From a virus: 43,914 bases of DNA. The position numbers and the translations under genes are program-made. The DNA is taken from the IMG/VR virus record IMGVR_UViG_3300028559_000071, positions 1 through 43,914 of that record; one strand, written 5' to 3'. A model generated the notes under the pieces. The model did not search any database. It had not been told where the DNA came from and saw only the letters and a program-made list of their open reading frames with translations. Below, one piece after another: positions 36,581 through 43,914 of this stretch (positions are counted from its first letter, which is position 1; every line of letters starts with the position of its first letter).

Positions 36581-38689
36581 ATGAGCCTGCAAAAAGTGCT
36601 GATGAAGCCAGGCGTTAACAAAGAGAACACTCGATATACCAATGAAGGTGGCTGGTACGAGTGTGACAAGGTGCGCTTTCGCCAAGGGACTCCAGAAAAA
36701 ATTGGAGGCTGGGTTCAGTTTTCGCCACAAACGTATCTGGGCACGTGCCGTTCTTTGTGGAACTGGGTGACGCTAGACAATGTGAGCCTGGTTGGTGTTG
36801 GCACCAATCTTAAGTTTTACATCAATCAAGGCAGTGTCTACAACGACGTTACGCCCATTCGCAGCACGGTTACTCTAACCAATCCTTTCACTGCAACCCT
36901 TAGTTCTTCTACCATTTCTGTTGCAGACAATGCTCACGGCTGCGTTACTGGAGATTTTGTCACCTTCAGTGGTTCGGGAATTACAAGTCTTGGCGGCAAC
37001 ATAACTGCAGCTGTGCTTACGGGCGAGTTTCAGGTAACCGTTGTAAACGCCAACACCTACACAATCACAGTTTCAGCTACGGCAAACGCAACAGACGTAT
37101 CCGGCTCCCCGGGTGGCGGCTCAGTTGTAACCCAATACCAAGTCAACACTGGGACAGCGCAGCAAATTCCTTTGACCGGCTGGGGCGCTGGTGCATGGGG
37201 GTCTGGGACTTGGGGGGTAGGATCAACCAGCGCTACATCGTTGCAGCTTTGGAGCCAAATTAACTTTGGCCAAGATCTCATCTTTGGCGTGCGCGGCGGT
37301 GGGGTGTACTACTGGTACGCTTCGGTTGGCACAAGTCCTATCCAAGTCACTATAAGCGTAGCGTCGCCGGCCGTTATTACGTTGCCTGCTAGTTTTGAAA
37401 TACGAGACGGCACTGCGATTACATTTACTACTACAGGAGCGCTACCTACTGGCCTTACTGTAGGCAATATCTACTATGTGGTTAATTCTTCAGCCAATAC
37501 GTTTGAGGTGTCCAACACATACGATGGGCCTTCAATAACAACGTCTGGCGCAGGGTCTGGTACGCATCGCGTTTCTTCTAGAGGGCTGGATCTGTTTGAT
37601 TTGTCAGATGCAGACTGCCCGCTATTCCAGCTAACTACCACAGTGTCGGCCAGCTCACGATTTGTGATTGTGTTTGGCACTAATGACTATGGCAGCACGG
37701 TGCTTGACCCAATGCTTATTAGGTGGTCCGACCAAGAAGATCCATTCACCTGGTCTCCATCTATTACAAACCAAGCCGGAAGCCTGCGTTTGTCTCATGG
37801 GTCAGAAATTGTTGCGGCAATACAAACCAGACAAGAAATCAACGTCTTTACTGACTCTGCGCTTTACTCGATGCAATACCTGGGTGCACCGCTGGTATGG
37901 GGTGTCCAGCTTTTGGGTGACAACGTATCCATCATTGGTCCCAACGCGGCTGTAATTGCCTCTGGGGTTATCTACTGGATGGGCGTAGATAAGTTCTACA
38001 AATATGATGGCCGCGTACAAACACTAAGATGTGACCTACGGCGCCATGTGTTTGCTGATTTCAATATGAGTCAGGCGCAGCAAGTCTACGCAGGGACCAA
38101 CGAAGGTTTCAACGAAGTATGGTGGTTCTATCCGTCTGCCAACAGTAGCAATACGGATCGATATGTGGTTTACAACTACCTTGAGGATATCTGGTACTAC
38201 GGCACCATTGGCCGTTCTGCATGGCTTGATTCTGGACTACTGCCGCACCCTATTGCTGCTACATACAACAATTTGTTAGTGCAGCACGAAGACGGTGTAG
38301 ATGATAACGAGACGGGCACGCCAGCCGCTATTAATGCATACATTTCTTCATCTGAGTTCGACATAAATGACGGTCATAATTTTGGTTATGTTTGGAGAAT
38401 CCTTCCAGACATTACTTTTGAAAGCTCAAGCAATGCGCCGAACGGTGATGCACCAAAAGTAACGATGACGCTCTACCCGATGCAAAACTCGGGTTCTGGT
38501 ACAGGGAATTCGGCCGCCGCCAACGTAACAAAGGGCAGCACATATGTTATTACCGAAGAGTTCACTGGGCAGATCTATACCCGTGCCCGTGGGCGTCAGT
38601 TGATCTTTGAAATTGAATCTGATCAAGTGGGGACTACTTGGCAGCTGGGTGCGCCCCGAATCGATATCAGACCTGACGGCAGACGCTGA
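36581..38689 (+). CDS. Large neck/tail protein (P22 gp10-like stabilisation protein)
   Basis: It encodes 702 residues from ATG 36581 with GGAG upstream. The N-terminal motif (KPGVNKENTRYTNEGGWYEC, DKVRFRQGTPEKIGGW) is characteristic of a family of podovirus structural proteins related to P22 gp10. Toward the middle it contains inserted Thr/Ser-rich β domains (for example TGDFVTFSGSGITSLGGNIT) and a WGAGAWGSGTWG segment. The C-terminal half (LRLSHGSEIVAAIQTRQEIN, VYAGTNEGFNEVWWFYPSAN) is β-rich, possibly a propeller. It probably seals the head-tail connection or forms part of the tail nozzle. Confidence 0.78.
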   Translation: MSLQKVLMKPGVNKENTRYTNEGGWYECDKVRFRQGTPEKIGGWVQFSPQTYLGTCRSLWNWVTLDNVSLVGVGTNLKFYINQGSVYNDVTPIRSTVTLTNPFTATLSSSTISVADNAHGCVTGDFVTFSGSGITSLGGNITAAVLTGEFQVTVVNANTYTITVSATANATDVSGSPGGGSVVTQYQVNTGTAQQIPLTGWGAGAWGSGTWGVGSTSATSLQLWSQINFGQDLIFGVRGGGVYYWYASVGTSPIQVTISVASPAVITLPASFEIRDGTAITFTTTGALPTGLTVGNIYYVVNSSANTFEVSNTYDGPSITTSGAGSGTHRVSSRGLDLFDLSDADCPLFQLTTTVSASSRFVIVFGTNDYGSTVLDPMLIRWSDQEDPFTWSPSITNQAGSLRLSHGSEIVAAIQTRQEINVFTDSALYSMQYLGAPLVWGVQLLGDNVSIIGPNAAVIASGVIYWMGVDKFYKYDGRVQTLRCDLRRHVFADFNMSQAQQVYAGTNEGFNEVWWFYPSANSSNTDRYVVYNYLEDIWYYGTIGRSAWLDSGLLPHPIAATYNNLLVQHEDGVDDNETGTPAAINAYISSSEFDINDGHNFGYVWRILPDITFESSSNAPNGDAPKVTMTLYPMQNSGSGTGNSAAANVTKGSTYVITEEFTGQIYTRARGRQLIFEIESDQVGTTWQLGAPRIDIRPDGRR

Positions 38690-39021
38690 TGCCCCTCTTC
38701 AAAAATCAAACCGTCCCCAATCTTGCCCTGGCGCCAAAAGAATACAGCCAGCAGTATCAAGATCAGCTTAACAACCTTCTGCGTTTGTTTTTTACTGGAA
38801 TTAACGCAGTACAGCAGATTGACATAGCAAGATTAAATATTGATCTCAATACTTTGCCAACAGAAGCAGACTTTAATACTCTTAGACTGGGTGATGTATA
38901 CAGAGATACGCAAGACGGCGTGCAGGCTGGAAGCCAGATGCTAAGAATCAAGACGGCAACAAATGTGGTTTATCTTACAGGCGTTACAAGTAGTGGCAGT
39001 TCGGGAACAGTTACGCCATAG
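38689..39021 (+). CDS. Small structural protein, 110 aa
   Basis: It encodes 110 residues starting in a TGATG overlap with the large neck protein. The N-terminal half is helical (LAPKEYSQQYQDQLNNLLRL) and the C-terminal half is β-like (QAGSQMLRIKTATNVVYLTG). This looks like a small connector or tail protein. Function unknown. Confidence 0.7.
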   Translation: MPLFKNQTVPNLALAPKEYSQQYQDQLNNLLRLFFTGINAVQQIDIARLNIDLNTLPTEADFNTLRLGDVYRDTQDGVQAGSQMLRIKTATNVVYLTGVTSSGSSGTVTP

Positions 39022-39070
39022 ACTATAAGCGGAAACAACGCTAAGATTTAGGCACTTACAGGAGGTTGTT

Positions 39071-40066
39071 ATGGCTGGTGGCGGAATTGGAGAAGCAGCA
39101 CTAATTGGGGCAGCCGTCGGTGGTGGCAGCGCTCTTCTTACTGGTAAAGATCCACTACAAGGCGCGCTACTTGGCGGAGCTCTTGGTGGCGTTGGCGGTG
39201 CCTTTGGCGGTGCCGCAGGTGCTGGGGGTGGAGCAGGTGCTGGTGCTGGTGCTGGTTCTGGTGCTGGTGCTGGTGCTGCAGTTAATACTGTAGGCACTGC
39301 TGGAGCTAATGTAGCTGGGAGCGTGGGCGCTAATGCGGCTGGGTCTGGGTTAGGCACGCTTGGCTCTGGACTCGGAACTGGCGCCCCCAGTCTTGTGCAA
39401 AGTGTGGCCCCCGGCGTTACTCCCAGCCTTACTGGTGCCGGGGCAAACGTGGTCGGACAAACAGCGGGTGCTGCTGCGCAGCCCAATTTTCTTAAGGGGC
39501 TGATGGATAAATATGCAGCTCTTGGTACTGGAGAAAAGATTGGGGTAGGTATTGCGGGCAGTACCGCTCTATCCAAAATGTTTGAGCCAGGAAAGATTGA
39601 TGGGCCGCCCGTTTCCCCCGAAATGCGGCGTGCTATGGATAATATTGCCTACTACAAGTTTGACCCTCGCATCTACCGTCCGGCCTATAACAACGGAGGG
39701 GGTATCACTGATCTGGATGTGGGCAACACCAGTCGTATGCCTGGCAACCCGGTCATTATGATGCGCAGTGGTGGCATCTCGGATCTAGGGTCTTATTCTG
39801 ATGGTGGGCGCTTGCTGAAAGGTCCGGGCGATGGGGTGTCGGACAGCATCCCCGCACAGATTGGTCGTAGACAGCCGGCTCGCCTTGCAGATGGCGAATT
39901 TGTTGTGCCGGCACGTATTGTGTCTGAATTGGGCAACGGTTCTACTGATGCTGGCGCTCGCCAACTCTACGCCATGATGAACCGGGTTCAGTCTCGTCGC
40001 AACAAAACCACCGGCAAGAATCGCGTTGCTGTAGACAGCAAAGCCCGCAAGCTCTTGCCAGCGTAA
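39071..40066 (+). CDS. Gly/Ala-rich virion protein with KGPGDGVSDSIPA motif
   Basis: It encodes 331 residues with AGGAGG upstream. The N-terminal 180 residues are low-complexity Gly/Ala (LGGALGGVGGAFGG, then AGAGAG runs). The C-terminal 110 residues (LKGPGDGVSDSIPAQIGRRQ, PARLADGEFVVPARIVSELG) are a conserved motif in phage structural proteins near tail or ejection genes. Gly-rich segments can span membranes or pack inside the head, so an ejection protein is possible. Confidence 0.72.
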   Translation: MAGGGIGEAALIGAAVGGGSALLTGKDPLQGALLGGALGGVGGAFGGAAGAGGGAGAGAGAGSGAGAGAAVNTVGTAGANVAGSVGANAAGSGLGTLGSGLGTGAPSLVQSVAPGVTPSLTGAGANVVGQTAGAAAQPNFLKGLMDKYAALGTGEKIGVGIAGSTALSKMFEPGKIDGPPVSPEMRRAMDNIAYYKFDPRIYRPAYNNGGGITDLDVGNTSRMPGNPVIMMRSGGISDLGSYSDGGRLLKGPGDGVSDSIPAQIGRRQPARLADGEFVVPARIVSELGNGSTDAGARQLYAMMNRVQSRRNKTTGKNRVAVDSKARKLLPA

Positions 40067-40076
40067 GGAGATAAAT

Positions 40077-41060
40077 ATGGCTGGTGGAGGCTCTTCATCT
40101 CAAGGAATGGGAACCGGGCAGACTATGTCTCAGCCCACGCCAGCGCAATATTCTGGTCGTGGTTTAGGTGGGTTTACTAATTCTATTATTCAAAACTCAC
40201 TGGGCGGCATGTTTGGTGGAATGCGCGCAACAGGCACTGGCCCTTTTCAAACACAACCGTTTCAACAGATGCCGGCTTCGCCCCCCGATACACGAGGTAT
40301 TCCTGGTGATGTAGTCAATCTTGTTGGCGATGCGTATTCTCGTATTCTTGGTCGCCCAGCTGATGATGTTGGCGCAGCAGGATGGCAAGATCAGATGGCC
40401 AATCGAGGGCTTACCGGTCAACAGCTTGTTTCTGGTTTTGTTGGCTCTCCTGAATTTCAGCGTCAGCAACAGTACGAGCAGGCGTACACCCAACAATTCC
40501 GTCCCGGCCCTACTGGTCGCCCTTTTAATCCTAGCCAAGCGGTTGCATCGGTGGCTGCGCCCACGACTGGCCCTCAAGGTCAGGAGCTTGTTACTGTGGA
40601 TGGCAAACAGGGTTACTATCGAGAAGCAACTGGAGACGAGGTTAGGCGCTCCGGTGGTTCCAGCGGCGGCTATGGGGCAGCAATAAATGCAGCCTACGGA
40701 ATTAATAATCAAGAAGTAGAGGGGTATGACCCCCGCACTCGTCAGGTATTTGTGCCCTACTCTCCGCAGGCGGGAGGGAATGGTCAAAACATTCAGTCGC
40801 AACAGTTTTTTCAGCCAATTTATTTGAGCCGCTATCAAAACTACCAGCCTCAAGGATTCCAAGGCCCGTTTGGTGGTCAGATGAACCCGTATGGTGGGTT
40901 TAATCCGTTCATGGGTTTTGGTGGAATGGGCGGCATGCCACGCGTTCTTCCGCCTAGGTTTGGCGGGCGTATTGGTATTAATCCCCCGCGCGAGCCAGTG
41001 TATGCATACGCTAAAGGTGGTGATGTAGATACGGGAATTGCCGGGCTGCTGGATGGCTAA
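40077..41060 (+). CDS. DUF4214-domain virion protein
   Basis: It encodes 327 residues with AAGGAG upstream. Residues about 85-125 (DAYSRILGRPADDVGAAGWQ, GLTGQQLVSGFVGSPEFQRQ) are a DUF4214 repeat, the 'YxxILGRxPDxxGxxxW...FxxSxEF' pattern found in secreted and surface proteins. The flanks are Gly, Gln and Pro-rich and disordered-looking. The C-terminus carries the YAKGGDVDTG motif shared with other virion proteins here. Likely a structural or adhesive virion protein. Confidence 0.78.
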   Translation: MAGGGSSSQGMGTGQTMSQPTPAQYSGRGLGGFTNSIIQNSLGGMFGGMRATGTGPFQTQPFQQMPASPPDTRGIPGDVVNLVGDAYSRILGRPADDVGAAGWQDQMANRGLTGQQLVSGFVGSPEFQRQQQYEQAYTQQFRPGPTGRPFNPSQAVASVAAPTTGPQGQELVTVDGKQGYYREATGDEVRRSGGSSGGYGAAINAAYGINNQEVEGYDPRTRQVFVPYSPQAGGNGQNIQSQQFFQPIYLSRYQNYQPQGFQGPFGGQMNPYGGFNPFMGFGGMGGMPRVLPPRFGGRIGINPPREPVYAYAKGGDVDTGIAGLLDG

Positions 41061-41493
41061 CAAATTGCAAGCAATAGATCCTAATTACTTGGCTGTAATA
41101 TGGCCAGAAGTAAGGGACTACTTGGAGCAAAGCTTGCTTGAAGGTGAAGAGCAAGTTGAAGAAGTACCAAACTGGAATGGTTGCTACAACATCTACCATG
41201 TGCAAAGTTTTATTTCTAATGGCACTTGGCTGTTGGTAGTGGCAGTAGAAGATGGGATAATTAAAGGAGCTGCAACAGTCTCGTTTATGAATTATCCGAT
41301 GAGTAGGGTTGCAGTTATAACCTTGACTGGTGGGAAGTTAGTCACGGGAGAAAATGAGTTTTACCAACTCACTGCGTTGTTAAAGACCTACGGGGCGACA
41401 AAAGTCCAAGCGTATTGTCGAGAATCTGTGGCGCGTATGCTAAAGCGCCGAGGATTTGAACCTGTATCCACTTTAGTGGAAGTGCAAATATGA
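41053..41493 (+). CDS. GNAT-fold acetyltransferase-like protein
   Basis: It encodes 146 residues from ATG 41053, overlapping the previous stop. The order of β-strands and helices (WLLVVAVEDGIIKGAATVSF, MSRVAVITLTGGK, TKVQAYCRESVARMLKRRGF followed by EPVSTLVEV) matches the GNAT fold, but the acetyl-CoA loop Q/RxxGxG/A is not clear, so activity is uncertain. GNAT-like proteins are found inside several podovirus virion gene clusters. Confidence 0.6.
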   Translation: MANKLQAIDPNYLAVIWPEVRDYLEQSLLEGEEQVEEVPNWNGCYNIYHVQSFISNGTWLLVVAVEDGIIKGAATVSFMNYPMSRVAVITLTGGKLVTGENEFYQLTALLKTYGATKVQAYCRESVARMLKRRGFEPVSTLVEVQI

Positions 41494-43799
41494 GATATGA
41501 CCATCTAGACATGTTGCCCGAACGGGCATTTCAACCCCATAGCAAGTATGGCATGACCCTTGAAGGGGGCGGCGGTGGGCCGTCTAGCACGACTACTTAC
41601 ACAAGTAATCTTAATGCGGCCCTTGAGCCTGCCGCTCTAAATCTTATTGCCGGTGCTATTCCTGAGTTTTTTAGCGTTAATAGCGAAGGCAACATCACGG
41701 GTGTTAAGCCGTACACCCCATACAGCACCCGTGCTCAAGATTACGTAGCTGGGTTTTCTCCGCAACAAGAGGCTGTTTTCCGTGAGGCTGCTGGTATGCA
41801 GCGGCCGGGGCAGTTTCAAGACGCAACTCAACTTGCTGGCTTGGCGGGTATGGGTGGTTTGCGTAGTGCTCAAGATGCCAATATGTATGGTGGCGCCGGG
41901 TTCCAATCTGGCATGGCAGGCCAAAACCTCGGCATGAGCGCGGCTGATGTAGCTGCAATGCAGGCAGCACAAGCGCAAAACGCATCATATGGGTATGGAG
42001 CGCAAGGTCAAGAGGCCGGTATGCGTGGTGAAAATATTGGCAGAATGGGGGCACAACAAGCCTCCTCACGGGCCAATCTAGCAACCGACATAGCGATGCA
42101 GTCGGCCATGATGGGGCAGGGCGCTGGAGCGCTAGGGCAGCAGGTTGGCCTTCAGGCTGCACAGCGAGCGGCTGAGCGTGCCCAGCAAGCGGAACAGGCA
42201 GCCTATGGATATGGGAATGCTGGATTCCAGTCGGGAATGATGGGGCAGCAACTTGGTATTCAAGGTGGTCAGCGATTCGGAGAAATGGGTGCTGGATATG
42301 GCGCTCAAGGCGCCGGCTACGGAGCGCAAGCTGCTGCTCTCGCCAATCAAGCACAAATGTATGGCGGCATGGGCGCGGGGTATGGTGGACGTGCGGCCAA
42401 TATTGGCGAAATGGCACTTGCTGCTCAAGACTATGGCCGTGACGTAGGCGAAGAAGCCCGGCAGTTTGCTCGCCAGGCTGCACTAACTGGTCAAGGTTAT
42501 GCAGCTCAAGCCACAGATCCTTTTTCTGTACAGCGCTACATGTCTCCGTACATGGAGTCGGTGGTTCAAAATCAAGAAGAAGCGGCACGCCGAAACGCTG
42601 CAATTCAGCGCACTCAGCTTCAATCCCAAGCCACCCGCGCCGGAGCTTTTGGTGGTGGTCGGGAAGCCGTTCAAAGAGCCGAAGCAGATCGCGCGCTTAA
42701 CACACAACTTGATACTATTCGTGCGCAAGGGCTGCAGTCGGCGTACAACCAGGCCATACAATCTATGCAATACGGTACTGGCCAAGGTTTGGCTGGATTG
42801 CAGGCAGCACAATCGGGACTTGGTACTGCCCTTCAAGGTGGTCAACTGGGTCTGTCCGGTATTGGACAGGCTATTGCAGGTCAACAGGCCGGTATCTCTG
42901 GTGCTGGAATGGGCCTTCAAGGGCTTGGCCAAGCCGGCCAGTTGTATGGTGTGGGTATCCAGGGTGCACAAACAGGCATCCAGGGTGCACAAGCCGGATT
43001 GGCTGGCATCGATCGTCAACTTGCTGGCACCGCTCAGGGTATGCAGGGCGCTCAGGTTGGACTGTCTGGCGTTGATAGAGCGCTTGCCTCTGGGCAGCTT
43101 GACCTGTCTGGTGCTGACCGTGGGTTGGCTGGTACCGCTCAGGGTATGCAGGGTGCCCAATTTGGATTATCAGCGGCTGATAGGGCTTTGGCCGCAGGAC
43201 AATTGGAACAACAAGGCATTCAATCCGCTTTGGCTGGTACTGGGCAAAGCATGCAGGGTGCTGGACTCGGGCTTCAGGGGGTCGGACAAGCCATCAATGC
43301 CGGGCAGCTCGGTCTTCAAGGAGCCGGAGTTGGTCTTCAAGGCACCGCTCAAGGTATGCAGGGCGCTCAGGTTGGACTGCAGGGAGTCACTGGTGCGCAG
43401 GCTGGATATGGATTGGCAGGTCAAGCAGGCACAAACTTGGCAAACATTGGTACCGCACAGCAGGCGGCTGACTTGTCGCGCATGGGCTTCCAGTCACAGA
43501 TGGGTGCAGCACAGCAAGACCGCGAACAGCAGATCATCAATCAAGCGGTCCAGAACTACGCGATGGCGCAAGAGAACCCGTTCCAGCGTATGTCCCAATA
43601 CAGTGGTTTGATCCGTGGCTACATGACGCCTACGACTACTGTTTCTCAGTATTCTGCGTCGCCTAGTATTGGCGGTCAGTTAGCCGGTCTTGGTTCTATT
43701 GCATATGGCGCTAGTCAGAAAAAGAAAGGCGGCAAGATTAAAGAGCGCGGGATTGAAGCGTTGGCGCTACGACGCGCTATGAAGGGAGGCCGGGCATGA
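41490..43799 (+). CDS. Large Gln/Gly/Ala repeat protein (ejection-like)
   Basis: It encodes 769 residues starting in an ATGA overlap. After a β-like N-terminal 100 residues (TSNLNAALEPAALNLIAGAI) the protein is dominated by Gln, Gly and Ala, with a helical middle (QEEAARRNAAIQRTQLQSQA, GAFGGGREAVQRAEADRALN) and a 35-residue repeat (TAQGMQGAQVGLSGVDRALA). The C-terminus ends KKKGGKIKERG followed by a basic helix. Its place among the last virion genes and low-complexity helical nature fit an internal ejection protein that forms a channel through the cell envelope. Confidence 0.72.
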   Translation: MRYDHLDMLPERAFQPHSKYGMTLEGGGGGPSSTTTYTSNLNAALEPAALNLIAGAIPEFFSVNSEGNITGVKPYTPYSTRAQDYVAGFSPQQEAVFREAAGMQRPGQFQDATQLAGLAGMGGLRSAQDANMYGGAGFQSGMAGQNLGMSAADVAAMQAAQAQNASYGYGAQGQEAGMRGENIGRMGAQQASSRANLATDIAMQSAMMGQGAGALGQQVGLQAAQRAAERAQQAEQAAYGYGNAGFQSGMMGQQLGIQGGQRFGEMGAGYGAQGAGYGAQAAALANQAQMYGGMGAGYGGRAANIGEMALAAQDYGRDVGEEARQFARQAALTGQGYAAQATDPFSVQRYMSPYMESVVQNQEEAARRNAAIQRTQLQSQATRAGAFGGGREAVQRAEADRALNTQLDTIRAQGLQSAYNQAIQSMQYGTGQGLAGLQAAQSGLGTALQGGQLGLSGIGQAIAGQQAGISGAGMGLQGLGQAGQLYGVGIQGAQTGIQGAQAGLAGIDRQLAGTAQGMQGAQVGLSGVDRALASGQLDLSGADRGLAGTAQGMQGAQFGLSAADRALAAGQLEQQGIQSALAGTGQSMQGAGLGLQGVGQAINAGQLGLQGAGVGLQGTAQGMQGAQVGLQGVTGAQAGYGLAGQAGTNLANIGTAQQAADLSRMGFQSQMGAAQQDREQQIINQAVQNYAMAQENPFQRMSQYSGLIRGYMTPTTTVSQYSASPSIGGQLAGLGSIAYGASQKKKGGKIKERGIEALALRRAMKGGRA
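42960..43420 (+). repeat. 105-bp tandem repeats
   Basis: Four copies of a block centred on GCTCAGGGTATGCAGGG occur with a period of exactly 105 bp (anchors 43029, 43134, 43239 and 43344). They encode the 35-residue Gln/Gly-rich repeat of the large protein, with shorter related units (GGxQAGL-like) before and after. Confidence 0.8.
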
Positions 43800-43914
43800 G
43801 CATTGCACAACAGATCATGGCTAACCCTGGGCGCTATAGCATCCAGCAATTGCAAAGCGCTTTGAACGATGGATTGATTCCGGCATACATAGCCATTCCG
43901 CTTATTGAGCAAAA
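43796..43914 (+). CDS. Next virion gene, 3'-truncated by window end
   Basis: It starts at ATG 43796 in an ATGA overlap and runs off the right edge after 39 residues (MSIAQQIMANPGRYSIQQLQ then SALNDGLIPAYIAIPLIEQ). This start is amphipathic and seems typical of very large virion proteins; the family cannot be named from this fragment. Confidence 0.65.
   Translation, partial: MSIAQQIMANPGRYSIQQLQSALNDGLIPAYIAIPLIEQ

Noticed and set aside
40197-41063. Long minus-strand open frame opposite the DUF4214 gene, and a similar one at 41704-42603
   Set aside because: Low-complexity shadows of repeat-rich Gly/Gln genes; composition does not resemble a protein and they contradict the ATGA-coupled plus-strand operon.
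1-43914. CRISPR array, insertion sequence or integrase with attachment sites
   Set aside because: No regular short direct repeats with unique spacers, no transposase or recombinase catalytic motifs and no att-like duplication were seen.

Overview
The window is a long stretch of a tailed double-stranded DNA phage (Caudoviricetes), either a virion genome or a prophage. It carries terminase small and large subunits, a P22-type portal, scaffold, major capsid protein, neck/adaptor proteins, tail-fibre-like proteins, a lysis cassette and large Gly/Ala/Gln-rich virion proteins. I see no tail sheath, major tail tube or tape-measure gene, and the neck genes resemble short-tailed phages (P22, SU10), so a podovirus is most likely. 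The presence of Rz/Rz1 spanins implies a Gram-negative host. A freshwater betaproteobacterium is my guess from the overall look of the proteins and is not proven. No integrase or tRNA gene was found.

Layout. (1) 1-2.2 kb: a rightward run of tiny overlapping early genes ending in an HNH/Ref-like nuclease and a terminator. (2) 2.24-2.58 kb: a promoter nested in that terminator, a complete type I hammerhead ribozyme motif right at the predicted transcript start, a folded leader, a 49-residue membrane peptide gene and another terminator. (3) 2.6-4.0 kb leftward: a metallophosphoesterase with an N-terminal helix-turn-helix and an acidic protein. (4) 4.1-4.6 kb: a strong rightward promoter followed by about 400 nt of untranslated, strongly self-complementary sequence, including an aptamer-like domain that competes with a 25-bp terminator helix. 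(5) 4.6-7.8 kb: a replication module (ParB-like protein, SF2 helicase, Toprim primase). (6) 7.7-11.95 kb leftward: a visibly G+C-rich cassette of about 14 small overlapping genes. (7) 12.1-12.7 kb: terminase small subunit. (8) 12.72-13.0 kb: tandem 22-bp repeats, a perfect DnaA box, an operator-like palindrome and a near-consensus promoter. (9) 13.0-21.5 kb: LexA-like wHTH protein, TerL, a 2OG-Fe(II) oxygenase-like protein, portal, GroES-like protein, scaffold and capsid, ending at a terminator. (10) 21.6-30.8 kb: a new promoter, many small basic Lys/Gly-rich proteins interrupted by an HNH endonuclease, neck/adaptor proteins and fibre-like proteins.

(11) 30.8-33.2 kb holds a complete diversity-generating retroelement (DGR) in the order variable protein - avd - template repeat - reverse transcriptase, as in Bordetella phage BPP-1. 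The 126-bp template repeat (31977-32102) and variable repeat (31325-31450) align without gaps and differ at 20 positions. All 20 are adenines in the template, the hallmark of adenine-specific mutagenesis. The variable protein has a DUF1566/C-type-lectin-like domain and follows a repeat-containing tail-fibre gene, so it is probably the receptor-binding tip.

(12) 33.2-35.8 kb: an unknown protein, a sulfotransferase and an APS-kinase-like protein (a possible PAPS-making and PAPS-using pair), then a GH24 endolysin with a signal-anchor-like N-terminus and an Rz gene with a fully embedded Rz1. (13) 35.8-43.9 kb: a GIY-YIG endonuclease on the opposite strand, then a large P22 gp10-like protein, Gly-rich and DUF4214 proteins, a GNAT-fold protein, a 769-residue protein with a 35-residue repeat, and the start of another gene cut by the window end.

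The most unusual features are the DGR, the promoter-proximal hammerhead ribozyme, the switch-like RNA at 4.16-4.28 kb and the sulfation gene pair.
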